Positions 16,217 to 23,707 of a DNA stretch of 64,000 nt are shown here, piece by piece (positions within the stretch are counted from its first letter, which is position 1; every line of letters starts with the position of its first letter). Source of the stretch: Leifsonia sp. CL147 (GTDB lineage Bacteria > Actinomycetota > Actinomycetes > Actinomycetales > Microbacteriaceae). The notes under the pieces are model-generated. The model saw only the letters and a program-made list of their open reading frames with translations. It did not search any database and was not told the origin of the DNA. Position numbers and translations under genes: made by a program. Location: contig NZ_FOTM01000010.1 of the NCBI RefSeq assembly GCF_900114565.1, forward strand, positions 78,885-142,884, in the 5' to 3' direction.

Positions 16217-17460
16217 ACGCGATCTCCGACATCGCCATCGTCGGCGCGGCCCTGGCCGGCGCGACGGCGGCGAAGACGCTGCGCGACGAGGGGTATGACG
16301 GGCGCATCCACCTCTTCGGCGCCGAGCGGCACGCACCGTACATCCGGCCGCCGCTGTCCAAGGGCTATCTCGCGGGGAGCGACGACCGGGCGAGCATCGA
16401 CGTCCTCGACGCCTCGTGGTACCTCGATAACAACGTGGACCTCCACCTCGGGACCCGGGTCTCCGACCTCGACCCGAGCGGCTCGGTCACCACCGACGAC
16501 GGCACCCGGTACCGCTTCGACCGGGCCCTGCTGGCGACCGGCTCGACACCCCGCAGGCTCCCGATACCCGGAGCCGACCTCGACGGCGTCGTCTCCCTCC
16601 GCACGGTGGACGACAGCGACCGCCTCCGCGACACCCTCCAGCGCGGCGGCCGGCGGATCGTCCTGATCGGCTCCGGCTGGATCGGCATGGAGGTCGCCGC
16701 GACCGCCCGCACGCTCGGCAACGAGGTCACCATCCTGGAACGCGATCCGGTCCCGCTCGCCGCTGCCCTCGGCGACGAGCTGGGGCGCTTCTTCGCCCGG
16801 CTGCACGCCGAGCACGACGTGCGCATCCGGACCTCGGTGGCGGTGGAGAGCATCGTCGGCGAGAACGGCCATGCCACCGGCGTCCGGCTCGCGGACGGCG
16901 AGACCTTCCCGGCGGATCTGGTCGTGATCGGCGTCGGCGCCGTCCCGCTCATCGAGCTGGCCGAGCGCGCCGGGCTGGACACGGGCGACGGCGTCCTGGT
17001 GGATGCCTCCCTCCGGACGAGCGCACCCGCCGTCTTCGCCGCCGGCGACATCGCGGGGGCCGTCCATCCGCTGATCGACCGGCGCATCCGCAGCGAGCAC
17101 TGGGCCAACGCCATCGACGGCGGTACCACCGCAGCCCGCGCGATGCTCGGCCGGCCGGTGACCCACGACGCCATCCCCTACTTCTACACCGACCAGTTCG
17201 ACCTCGGGATGGAGTACGCCGGCTTCGCGCCGCTCACGCGCGACGCGGAGCTTGTCTACCGCGGCGACCCCGCCTCCGGAGAGTTCATCGCGTTCTGGCT
17301 TCGCGAGGGACGGGTGGTCGCGGGGATGAACGTCAACATCTGGGACGTCAACGACGACATCAAGGCGCTCGTCCGGTCGGGCGAGGTCGTGTCGCTGGAT
17401 GCGCTGCGCGACCCGAACGTGCCGCTCGACTCTCTCGCCGCATCCACGAGCGCACGCTGA
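16213..17460 (+). CDS. NAD(P)/FAD-dependent oxidoreductase, ferredoxin-reductase-like
   Basis: The 415-residue protein resembles the reductase component of Rieske or P450 electron chains. It has an FAD-binding IAIVGAALAGATAAKTLRDEGYDG, YIRPPLSKGYLAGSDD, ALLATGSTPRRL, the NAD-binding VLIGSGWIGMEVAATARTLGNEV, VIGVGAVPLIELAERAGL and AVFAAGDIAGAVHP. The C-terminal reductase domain contains EHWANAIDGGTTAARAMLG and YFYTDQFDLGMEYAGF. It would pass electrons from NAD(P)H to a small iron-sulfur protein, but no ferredoxin, oxygenase or P450 gene is adjacent. It is coupled to the 18-residue frame upstream and driven by the promoter at 16107. Confidence 0.9.
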   Translation: MNAISDIAIVGAALAGATAAKTLRDEGYDGRIHLFGAERHAPYIRPPLSKGYLAGSDDRASIDVLDASWYLDNNVDLHLGTRVSDLDPSGSVTTDDGTRYRFDRALLATGSTPRRLPIPGADLDGVVSLRTVDDSDRLRDTLQRGGRRIVLIGSGWIGMEVAATARTLGNEVTILERDPVPLAAALGDELGRFFARLHAEHDVRIRTSVAVESIVGENGHATGVRLADGETFPADLVVIGVGAVPLIELAERAGLDTGDGVLVDASLRTSAPAVFAAGDIAGAVHPLIDRRIRSEHWANAIDGGTTAARAMLGRPVTHDAIPYFYTDQFDLGMEYAGFAPLTRDAELVYRGDPASGEFIAFWLREGRVVAGMNVNIWDVNDDIKALVRSGEVVSLDALRDPNVPLDSLAASTSAR

Positions 17461-17639
17461 CCGCAGCTCGCGCGCCCACCGGTCGGACTGCGACCCTACC
17501 CGTGATGTGCGCCTCCGGCGACACGGACCGGGCGGACCGCTTGTGGCCACGCGCGCGCACTCCTATCGTTGCCTGTGTTACGGCACGGCGACTCCGAGGC
17601 GACCTGCCTCCGCGTGCCGGCGGGAGGTGGGAGCACGTG

Positions 17640-18068
17640 ATGGATGAGACCACTCAGATGATGTCGATGATGAGCGAGTCGGCCCAGGGGCCGATGGCGG
17701 GCATGGACATGGCGATGATGCAGCGATGTATCGAGGCGTGTGCGGCGTGCGAGCAGGCGTGCACGATGTGCGCGGGCTCCATGTCGATGGAGGGCATGTC
17801 GGGCTCGGCGATGTGCATGAGCTGCGCGGACATGTGCAACACGATGATGCGGATGATGCTGCGTCCGATGCCGACCAGCGAGCGGGACATGGCGGCGATG
17901 ATGTCGATGCTCCAGGCGACGTCGGCGATGTGCCGCGCCTGCGGAGACGACTGCACGGGCATGGGCGACTCGAGCGCATCGGCGAAGATGTGCGCTCAGG
18001 TCTGCATGAACTGTGCGGACGCGTGCGACGCGATGATGGCGTCGATGAAGCCCATGATGGCCTCATAG
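17640..18068 (+). CDS. Met/Cys-rich four-helix copper-storage-like protein (DUF326)
   Basis: The 142-residue product has dense Cys and Met patterns: CIEACAACEQACTMCAG, MCMSCADMCNTMMRMM, SAMCRACGDDCTGMG and KMCAQVCMNCADACDAMM. These are the CxxxC and CxxC repeats of DUF326/Csp-type four-helix bundles that store many Cu(I) ions. Met-rich stretches at both ends are unusually long. No signal peptide is visible, so it is probably cytosolic like Csp3. The ATG at 17640 has AGGTGG upstream; an overlapping GTG three bases earlier is possible. No copper pump gene is adjacent. Confidence 0.85.
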   Translation: MDETTQMMSMMSESAQGPMAGMDMAMMQRCIEACAACEQACTMCAGSMSMEGMSGSAMCMSCADMCNTMMRMMLRPMPTSERDMAAMMSMLQATSAMCRACGDDCTGMGDSSASAKMCAQVCMNCADACDAMMASMKPMMAS

Positions 18069-18083
18069 CCCTCGCTACGATTC

Positions 18084-18110
18084 GAACGCCCGGCGAGACG
18101 CTGGGCGTTC
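18084..18110. terminator. Hairpin between convergent genes
   Basis: An 8-bp stem GAACGCCC / GGGCGTTC with an 11-base loop lies between the ends of the copper-protein gene and the convergent 18149 gene. Confidence 0.6.
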
Positions 18111-18148
18111 CGTCGTGTCAGGAGGTCACGACGTCAGGAACCCGGGGT

Positions 18149-18484
18149 TCAGGCGCGCCCGACGCGGACGTTGAGGAGTTCGTCGCCGGCGGCGAGGACG
18201 CCGTAGACGGCGTGCACCGCCACGGGGGAGCCGGGCTCCAGCACCTCGCGCAGGTCGTCGAAGTGCCAGCAGTGGAGGCTGTCGCCGTCGAGGTCGGAGA
18301 GCTCGATCCAGCCGTCCGCTTTCGCAGCGACGACGAAGGCGTCGACCCAGTTCGACGGGGTGGCCAGCGCCGCGCGGCGGGCGATGGGGTGCAGTGCGTA
18401 GCCGTCGTCGAACATCTCCGCACCCTGCCCGGAAGCGGCCCGGAGCAGGGCGTCCTTCGCGGTGGGGCTGGGCTGACGGGTCAC
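18149..18484 (-). CDS. Hypothetical protein, 111 residues
   Basis: The family is not known. The product is soluble and contains ALHPIARRAALATPSNWVDAFVVAA, DGWIELSDLDGD, LHCWHFDDLREVLEPGSPVAVHAVYGVLAAGDELLNV, a pattern that suggests a small beta-rich domain. The GTG start at 18484 has AGGAA five bases upstream and gives a compact protein. The much longer open frame continuing upstream overlaps the LacI gene and is rejected. It converges with the copper-protein gene. Confidence 0.7.
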   Translation of the reverse strand: MTRQPSPTAKDALLRAASGQGAEMFDDGYALHPIARRAALATPSNWVDAFVVAAKADGWIELSDLDGDSLHCWHFDDLREVLEPGSPVAVHAVYGVLAAGDELLNVRVGRA

Positions 18485-18636
18485 GATGTTCCTTCTCACG
18501 GTGTCGAGGGGCTGCGCGGGATGCGCGGTGTGTATCGAGGATAAGGACCATCGACATCCCGAGTCACGCGGAGCGTCACACGGTGAAACATGCCCGGGCG
18601 AGTGCCGTCCCGCGTGGCGGGCGATGCGGTGGTCTG

Positions 18637-18644
18637 CAACGTTG
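18637..18644. promoter_or_regulatory. CAACGTTG palindrome upstream of the LacI gene
   Basis: The 8-base palindrome CAACGTTG lies about 54 bases before the LacI start. The same CAACGTT half-sites recur upstream of the transporter operon, which suggests autoregulation. Confidence 0.5.
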
Positions 18645-18697
18645 TAGTATTTGCGCAGGTCTCGCACGGACAAGCCGGCGAGGGGGAGGGGCCCGGC

Positions 18698-19735
18698 ATG
18701 GCGGTCACCCTGCACGACGTCGCGCGAGCGGCCTCCGTATCGATCAAGACCGTGTCGAATGTCATCAACGACTATCCGTACATCCGGGATGACACCAAAG
18801 CGCGTGTGCTCGCGGCGATCGCGGAGCTCGGCTATCAGCCCAATCTGACGGCGCGTGGTCTTCGGTCCGGTCGTACCGGAGCGATCAGCCTGATCATCCC
18901 CGACCTGAAGAACGCCTACTTCGCCGAGCTGGCCGACGCTGTGATGAGGCACGCGGCCAGCCACGATCTGGTCGTGATGATCGAGCAGAGCGCCGGCCGG
19001 AGAGAGCAGGAGCTGGAGGTCCTGCACGGTCCTCGCATGCGGATGGTCGACGGGATCCTGTTCAGCGTGCTCGCGCTGGGGCAGGAGGATGCCGCCCACC
19101 TCGACATCCCCACTCCCCTCGTGCTTCTGGGCGAGCGGATCTTCAATGGACCCGCCGACCACGTGACCATGCAGAACGTCGCCGCAGCGCGAGCGGCGAC
19201 GGAGCACCTCCTCGCGCTCGGTCGCCGGCGCATTCTCGCCTTCGGTGCGCACGAGAACGAAGTCGTCGGGTCCGCCGGACTGCGACTCGCGGGCTATCGC
19301 GAGGCACTCGCGGCCGCCGGTGTGCCGTACCGGGACGAGCTGGTCGTCCCGGTCGGCCATTGGCATCGGCGGACGGGCGCCGAGGCCATGGACGCCGTGC
19401 TGGCCGGCGGGGTGACGTTCGACGGGGTCGTGGCCTTCAACGACGTGATCGCGCTCGGCGCCATGCGCGTCCTGCAGGAGAACGGGTTCCGCATCCCGGA
19501 CGATGTCGCGATGATCGGCTTCGACGACATCGACGAGACCCGGTACTCCGTGCCGTCCCTCTCGACGGTCGACCCGGGACGCGAGGAGATCGCAGAGACC
19601 GCCGTCCGCCTGCTGGTGGAGCGGATCGCCGGGAAGAAGCGGTCGGATCCTCCCCAGGAGATCGACGTGCCGTTCCGCCTGGTCGTGCGCGAGTCGAGCG
19701 TCCTGCGCTCGGCGGTCGCCTCCGTCCCGGCCTGA
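18698..19735 (+). CDS. LacI-family regulator of the adjacent sugar importer
   Basis: The 345-residue protein has the LacI N-terminal HTH (VTLHDVARAASVSIKTVSNVINDYPYIRDDTKARVLAAIAELGYQPN) with the hinge LTARGLRSGRTG, and then a periplasmic-binding-like effector domain (IIPDLKNAYFAELADAV, GLRLAGYREAL, VAFNDVIALGAMRVLQENGFRIPDDVAMIGFDDID). It ends 180 bases before the transporter genes, whose promoter holds an inverted pair of CAACGTT sites matching one upstream of this gene. It is inferred to repress transport until its sugar binds. The start at 18698 has a GGGGGAGG ribosome site. Confidence 0.92.
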   Translation: MAVTLHDVARAASVSIKTVSNVINDYPYIRDDTKARVLAAIAELGYQPNLTARGLRSGRTGAISLIIPDLKNAYFAELADAVMRHAASHDLVVMIEQSAGRREQELEVLHGPRMRMVDGILFSVLALGQEDAAHLDIPTPLVLLGERIFNGPADHVTMQNVAAARAATEHLLALGRRRILAFGAHENEVVGSAGLRLAGYREALAAAGVPYRDELVVPVGHWHRRTGAEAMDAVLAGGVTFDGVVAFNDVIALGAMRVLQENGFRIPDDVAMIGFDDIDETRYSVPSLSTVDPGREEIAETAVRLLVERIAGKKRSDPPQEIDVPFRLVVRESSVLRSAVASVPA

Positions 19736-19756
19736 GCACCCGCCGGGGAAGCGTGC

Positions 19757-19814
19757 TTGACACTTCTCGGCATCCCCCGCCACAATGTTCCTACAACGTT
19801 TTCCTATAACGTTG
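19757..19814 (+). promoter_or_regulatory. Promoter and LacI operator of the sugar ABC operon
   Basis: TTGACA (19757-19762) is followed after 18 bases by CACAAT (19781-19786). A perfect inverted repeat CAACGTT-N7-AACGTTG (19794-19814) lies just after the predicted transcription start, where a LacI-type repressor would block it. Confidence 0.75.
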
Positions 19815-19850
19815 GAGAAACGAAGAAATCAGGATCAAGGAGGATCCAGC

Positions 19851-19904
19851 ATGACCGTTCCGGGCAGCCGCATTCTCCCTTCCTTCATCGACTCGAAGCA
19901 CTGA
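19851..19904 (+). CDS. Putative 17-residue leader peptide before the sugar-binding protein gene
   Basis: A very good ribosome site (AAGGAGGA) precedes an ATG opening the frame MTVPGSRILPSFIDSKH, which stops ten bases before the GTG of the binding-protein gene. It lies in the 5' leader after the operator. It may couple or tune translation. A coding role is unproven and no similar peptide is known to me. Confidence 0.35.
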   Translation: MTVPGSRILPSFIDSKH

Positions 19905-19914
19905 AGGGAACACA

Positions 19915-21279
19915 GTGAAAAAGAACCGGATGGCACTCGTCGCCACCGTTGCGGCGATGGCGCTGGCCGCGACGCTCGCCGGCTGCAGCCAGGGCGGCGG
20001 ATCCGACGCCCAGGGCGCGAGCAACCCCAAGCTCACGAACTGCACGAACAAGATGATGAACGACGCGCCTCAGGTCTCGGTCTGGGCCTGGTACCCGAAC
20101 ATGGCGAAGGTTGTGGACAACTTCAACCGGGCGCACAAGGACGTGCAGGTCTGCTGGACCGTCGCGGGCCAGGGCGGACCCGAGTACGCGAAGTTCCAGA
20201 CCGCGATCTCGGCGGGCAAGGGCGCACCGGATGTCATCATGCTCGAGGCCGACCAGCTGACCGGATTCGAGATCCAGAAGGCTCTCGTCGACCTGGCGCC
20301 GTATGGTGCGAACGACGTGAAGAAGAACTTCTCCGACGGCGCCTGGAAGGACGTCTCCCAGGGCTCGTCCGTCTACGCGATCCCAGTCGACGGCGGCCCG
20401 ATGGCGATGATCTACCGCAAGGACATCTTCACCAAGTACGGCATCACGCCGCCGACCACCTGGGCGGAGTACGCGCAGGCGGCCGAGAAGGTCAAGGCCG
20501 CCGGTGGTCCGCTCTTCGGTGACCTGGGCAGCAACGTGCCTGCGGCGATCACTGCGCTGATGGCGCAGAAGGGCGCCGTGCCGTTCACCTACAACCTGCA
20601 GGACCCGAAGAACATCTCCATCAACCTGGACAGCCAGCCCGCGAAGGATGTGCTCGACTACTGGGCCGGCCTGGTGAAGAAGGGAGTGGTCGGCACTCAG
20701 GACCAGTTCACCACCGACTACATCGCGGGCGTCGTCGGCGGCAAGTACGCCACCTACGTCTCGGCCGCCTGGGCACCGGGGTACCTCACCGGCGCAGGCG
20801 TCGGAAAGGGCTCGGAGAAGGGCTCCTTCGCCGTAGCGCCGCTCCCGCAGTGGAACGCCGGTGACCAGGTCTCGGTCAACTGGGGCGGATCGACCTTCGC
20901 CGTCACCTCCCAGGCGACGAACAAGAAGCTCGCCGCCGAGGTGGCGAAGGGGATCTACGCGGACGACGCATCGCTGACGGACGGCTGGAAGACCCAGACG
21001 ATCTTCCCGCTCAACCAGGGCGTGCTGAAGTCGGACGCGTTCATCAACAACCCGGTGGACTTCTTCAACGGCCAGACCGCGAACAAGGACATCTACATCC
21101 CCGCCGAGAACAACTACAAGGGTTTCGACTACAGCCCGTTCTCCGTTTACTACTACGCGCAGTTGCAGGCGGAGATCGTGAAGATCAACGCCGGCAAGAT
21201 CAGCGGCTCGCAAGCGGCCACCGATCTCCAGGCCACCATGGTGAAGTACGCCAAGAGCCAGGGCTTCACCGTCAAGTAA
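19915..21279 (+). CDS. Sugar ABC transporter substrate-binding lipoprotein
   Basis: The 454-residue protein starts with a lipoprotein signal peptide: KKNR, a hydrophobic core, and the lipobox LAGC with Cys24. The mature part is an extracellular solute-binding protein family 1 domain with VSVWAWYPNMAKVVDNFNRAHKDVQVCW, FQTAISAGKGAPDVIMLEADQL, YAIPVDGGPMAMIYRKDIFTKYGI and WGGSTFAVTSQATNKKLAAE. It captures a sugar or oligosaccharide outside the membrane and hands it to the two permeases encoded next. The start codon is GTG with AGGGA upstream. No ATPase gene is in the operon, so a shared MsiK-like ATPase is presumed. Confidence 0.92.
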   Translation: MKKNRMALVATVAAMALAATLAGCSQGGGSDAQGASNPKLTNCTNKMMNDAPQVSVWAWYPNMAKVVDNFNRAHKDVQVCWTVAGQGGPEYAKFQTAISAGKGAPDVIMLEADQLTGFEIQKALVDLAPYGANDVKKNFSDGAWKDVSQGSSVYAIPVDGGPMAMIYRKDIFTKYGITPPTTWAEYAQAAEKVKAAGGPLFGDLGSNVPAAITALMAQKGAVPFTYNLQDPKNISINLDSQPAKDVLDYWAGLVKKGVVGTQDQFTTDYIAGVVGGKYATYVSAAWAPGYLTGAGVGKGSEKGSFAVAPLPQWNAGDQVSVNWGGSTFAVTSQATNKKLAAEVAKGIYADDASLTDGWKTQTIFPLNQGVLKSDAFINNPVDFFNGQTANKDIYIPAENNYKGFDYSPFSVYYYAQLQAEIVKINAGKISGSQAATDLQATMVKYAKSQGFTVK

Positions 21280-21360
21280 TCCCTTCCGGGGCGGGATGCG
21301 ATGGTACTTCCCTTGCATCCCGTCCCGGGAACCGACCCCCACGACATCCAGGGAGAGACC

Positions 21361-22326
21361 ATGGCCCCCGTCGGGTCCACGACCACGACCGCATCCCCAC
21401 CGCGCACCGCTGCGCGACCGTCGCTCGCACGCTCCGGCAGCGCGAAGATGCTGGCCCGCCGCGGGCGGACCGGCTGGATCTTCATCGCGCCGTTCGCGGC
21501 CGTGTTCGTGCTCTTCCTCGTCGCGCCTCTCGCGTACGCCTTCTATCTCAGCCTCTTCACCAAGGGGCTGGCGACGGGAACGGTGTTCTCGGGCATCGAC
21601 AACTACGTGAAGGCGTTCACCGATCCGTCGTTCCTGAACGGCGTGTGGTTCGTCGTCCGCTTCTCGATCGTGCTGATCCCGGTCCAGATGCTCGTCTCGC
21701 TGGCGGCCGCGCTCGTCCTCGACGCGCTCACGACCCGGCTGGCCCGGTTCTCGCGCCTGATGATCTTCCTGCCGTACGCGATTCCGGCGGTGATCGGCGC
21801 GCTGATGTGGGGCTTCCTCTACAGCCCGACGTTCGGTCCGCTCCAGCAGCTGTTCTCCCTGTTCAACGCGCAGGCGCCGTTCCTCCTCAGCCAGGGGAAC
21901 GTGTTCGCCGGGCTGTTGAACGTCGTCACCTGGCAGTGGGCCGGGTACTACATGATCATCATCTACGCGGCGCTCCAGGGCATCGATCCCTCGATCTACG
22001 AGGCCGCGAAACTCGACGGCGCCAACTGGTGGCAGGTGGCGCTTCGCGTCAAGATCCCGCTGGTCGCCTCGGCGCTCGTCCTCATCCTCGTCTTCGCCCT
22101 CATCGGGACGCTGCAGTTCTTCACCGAGCCGCAGGTGCTGGCACCGGTGGCCAACGGGACGATCACTCCCGACTTCACGCCGAACATCTACGCGTTCAAC
22201 CTGGCCTTCTCGTACGCCCAGTTCAACTACGCGTCGGCGATCTCGTTCGCTCTCGGGATCGTGGTGTTCATCGCCGTGTACATCTTCATGTTCGCCACTC
22301 GCAAGCGGGGGAGCCTCCTCAAATGA
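21361..22326 (+). CDS. Sugar ABC transporter permease (MalF-like)
   Basis: The 321-residue protein has six predicted membrane segments after a ~45-residue cytosolic N-terminus. The binding-protein-dependent permease signature EAAKLDGANWWQVALRVKIPLV marks the loop that contacts the ATPase. It pairs with the next gene product to form the channel. The start at 21361 has GGGAGA upstream; the 20 extra codons of the longer frame are not family-like. Its stop overlaps the ATG of the next permease (ATGA). Confidence 0.92.
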   Translation: MAPVGSTTTTASPPRTAARPSLARSGSAKMLARRGRTGWIFIAPFAAVFVLFLVAPLAYAFYLSLFTKGLATGTVFSGIDNYVKAFTDPSFLNGVWFVVRFSIVLIPVQMLVSLAAALVLDALTTRLARFSRLMIFLPYAIPAVIGALMWGFLYSPTFGPLQQLFSLFNAQAPFLLSQGNVFAGLLNVVTWQWAGYYMIIIYAALQGIDPSIYEAAKLDGANWWQVALRVKIPLVASALVLILVFALIGTLQFFTEPQVLAPVANGTITPDFTPNIYAFNLAFSYAQFNYASAISFALGIVVFIAVYIFMFATRKRGSLLK

Positions 22327-23240
22327 CCGAAATCCTCGAGAAGACGGCCCGTCCGGTCGACGCCGGGCGCTCGGCGCCGCTGCGGACGGCCCGTAAGCCC
22401 CGGAACATCATCGCGCACCTGTTCCTCGTCGTGCTGGTGATCTACTTCCTGGTCCCGGTCTGGTGGCTGCTGGTCGCGAGCACCAAGAACGCGCCCGACC
22501 TGTTCGCCGGCACGGGAGCGCTCTGGTTCGGCAAGGACTTCAATCTCTTCGCGAACCTCGCCGACCTGTTCACCTACAACGGCGGCGAGTACCTCCAGTG
22601 GCTGGGCAACTCGGTCCTGTACGCGGTGAGCGGAGGCGTCGGGGCGACTGTGATCGCCGTCCTGGCCGGCTACGGCTTCGCCAAGTACCGGTTCCGCGGG
22701 CGCAACTTCACCTTCGCGCTGCTGCTCGGCTCCGTCATGGTCCCGTTGACCGCTCTCGTCATCCCGACGTTCGTGCTGCTGTCGAACCTGGGCCTCACGG
22801 ACACGATCTGGGCGGTGATCCTGCCGTCGTTGCTCAGCCCGTTCGGCGTCTATCTGATGCGCGTGTACATCGCCGACGCTGTTCCGGACGAGCTGCTGGA
22901 CGCCTCGCGCGTCGACGGCGCCGGGGAGTTCCGCACGTTCTTCACCGTCGCCCTGCCGCTGATGCGTCCCGCCCTCATCACCGTGCTGCTGCTGTCGATC
23001 GTCGGGACGTGGAACAACTACTTCCTCCCGCTGGCGATGCTCTCCACCTCCAAGCTCTACCCGATCACCGTCGGGCTCGGCCTCTGGTCGCAGCTCGCCT
23101 CGTCGAACAACGGAGGCTCGCATTCGCTCTGGAGCTTGATCATCGTGGGCGCGCTCGTGTCGATCATCCCGTTGATCGTCGCCTTCCTCACCCTGCAGAA
23201 GTACTGGCAGGGCGGGCTCTCGCTCGGCAGCCTCAAGTAA
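22323..23240 (+). CDS. Sugar ABC transporter permease (MalG-like)
   Basis: The 305-residue protein has six membrane segments and the EAA-type loop DASRVDGAGEFRTFFTVALPLMRPAL. It begins 4 bases inside the previous permease gene. The C-terminus ends QKYWQGGLSLGSLK, typical of MalG/LacG-type proteins. This is the last gene of the LacI-controlled operon. The substrate may be a plant-derived oligosaccharide, but this is only suggested by the many glycosidases elsewhere in the window. Confidence 0.92.
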   Translation: MTEILEKTARPVDAGRSAPLRTARKPRNIIAHLFLVVLVIYFLVPVWWLLVASTKNAPDLFAGTGALWFGKDFNLFANLADLFTYNGGEYLQWLGNSVLYAVSGGVGATVIAVLAGYGFAKYRFRGRNFTFALLLGSVMVPLTALVIPTFVLLSNLGLTDTIWAVILPSLLSPFGVYLMRVYIADAVPDELLDASRVDGAGEFRTFFTVALPLMRPALITVLLLSIVGTWNNYFLPLAMLSTSKLYPITVGLGLWSQLASSNNGGSHSLWSLIIVGALVSIIPLIVAFLTLQKYWQGGLSLGSLK

Positions 23241-23258
23241 CCCGCGCGCGCTGACTTC

Positions 23259-23624
23259 TCAGGCCCTGGATGCGGTCGCGGTGGCGAGGAGCGCGGCGAC
23301 GCGGTCGAGGCTGCCGGGGACGAGCGCGTAGTAGGCCCAGGTGCCCCGCTTGGAGCGGGTGAGATAGCCGGCGTCCATCAGGATCTTCAGGTGGTGCGAG
23401 ACCGTGGGCTGGCTGAGACCGATCGGTTCGGTCAGGTCGCAGACGCACGCTTCGTCGCCCCCGGAGGCGGCGACGATCGAGAGCAGGCGGAGACGGGTCG
23501 GGTCGCCCAGCGCCTTGAACGCGAGGGCCATCGACGCGGCGTCGTCGGCGGTGAGCACGTCCTGGGTGAGGGGTGTGCAGCAGGAGCCGACCGGAGTGAG
23601 GGGGAGTGCTTCCGGAGTGCTCAT
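23259..23624 (-). CDS. arsR: ArsR-family arsenite-responsive repressor
   Basis: The 121-residue protein has the ArsR winged helix (ALGDPTRLRLLSIVA, LSQPTVSHHLKILMDAGYLTRSKRGTWAYY). It carries an N-terminal Cys15-Cys16 pair (GSCCTPL), as in the corynebacterial ArsR type, and also Cys60/Cys62 in EACVCDL near the classical site. Binding of As(III) or Sb(III) should release it from DNA. It diverges from arsO across 83 bases that hold two matching operators. The Cys-Cys position and length are normal for the type. Confidence 0.93.
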   Translation of the reverse strand: MSTPEALPLTPVGSCCTPLTQDVLTADDAASMALAFKALGDPTRLRLLSIVAASGGDEACVCDLTEPIGLSQPTVSHHLKILMDAGYLTRSKRGTWAYYALVPGSLDRVAALLATATASRA

Positions 23625-23644
23625 GGATTCATCCTAGCGTCTAT

Positions 23645-23697
23645 ATTGACAAACTTCGATGGACGGAGGCAGACTCCATTCATCGAAGAACCTCAAT
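23645..23697. promoter_or_regulatory. Pair of ArsR operators in the arsR/arsO divergent promoter
   Basis: ATTGACAAACTTCGAT (23645-23660) and ATCGAAGAACCTCAAT (23682-23697) are near-perfect inverted copies of one 16-base site. The first overlaps a TTGACA -35 element. Each site is itself an imperfect palindrome of the ATTGA...TCGAT type. Control of both genes is inferred. Confidence 0.75.
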
Positions 23698-23707
23698 GGA
23701 GGATGCG

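Noticed and set aside
18149..19783. Minus-strand frame of 544 codons continuing through the LacI gene
   Set aside because: Only the last 111 codons look like a protein and have a ribosome site at 18484; the rest is antisense to LacI.
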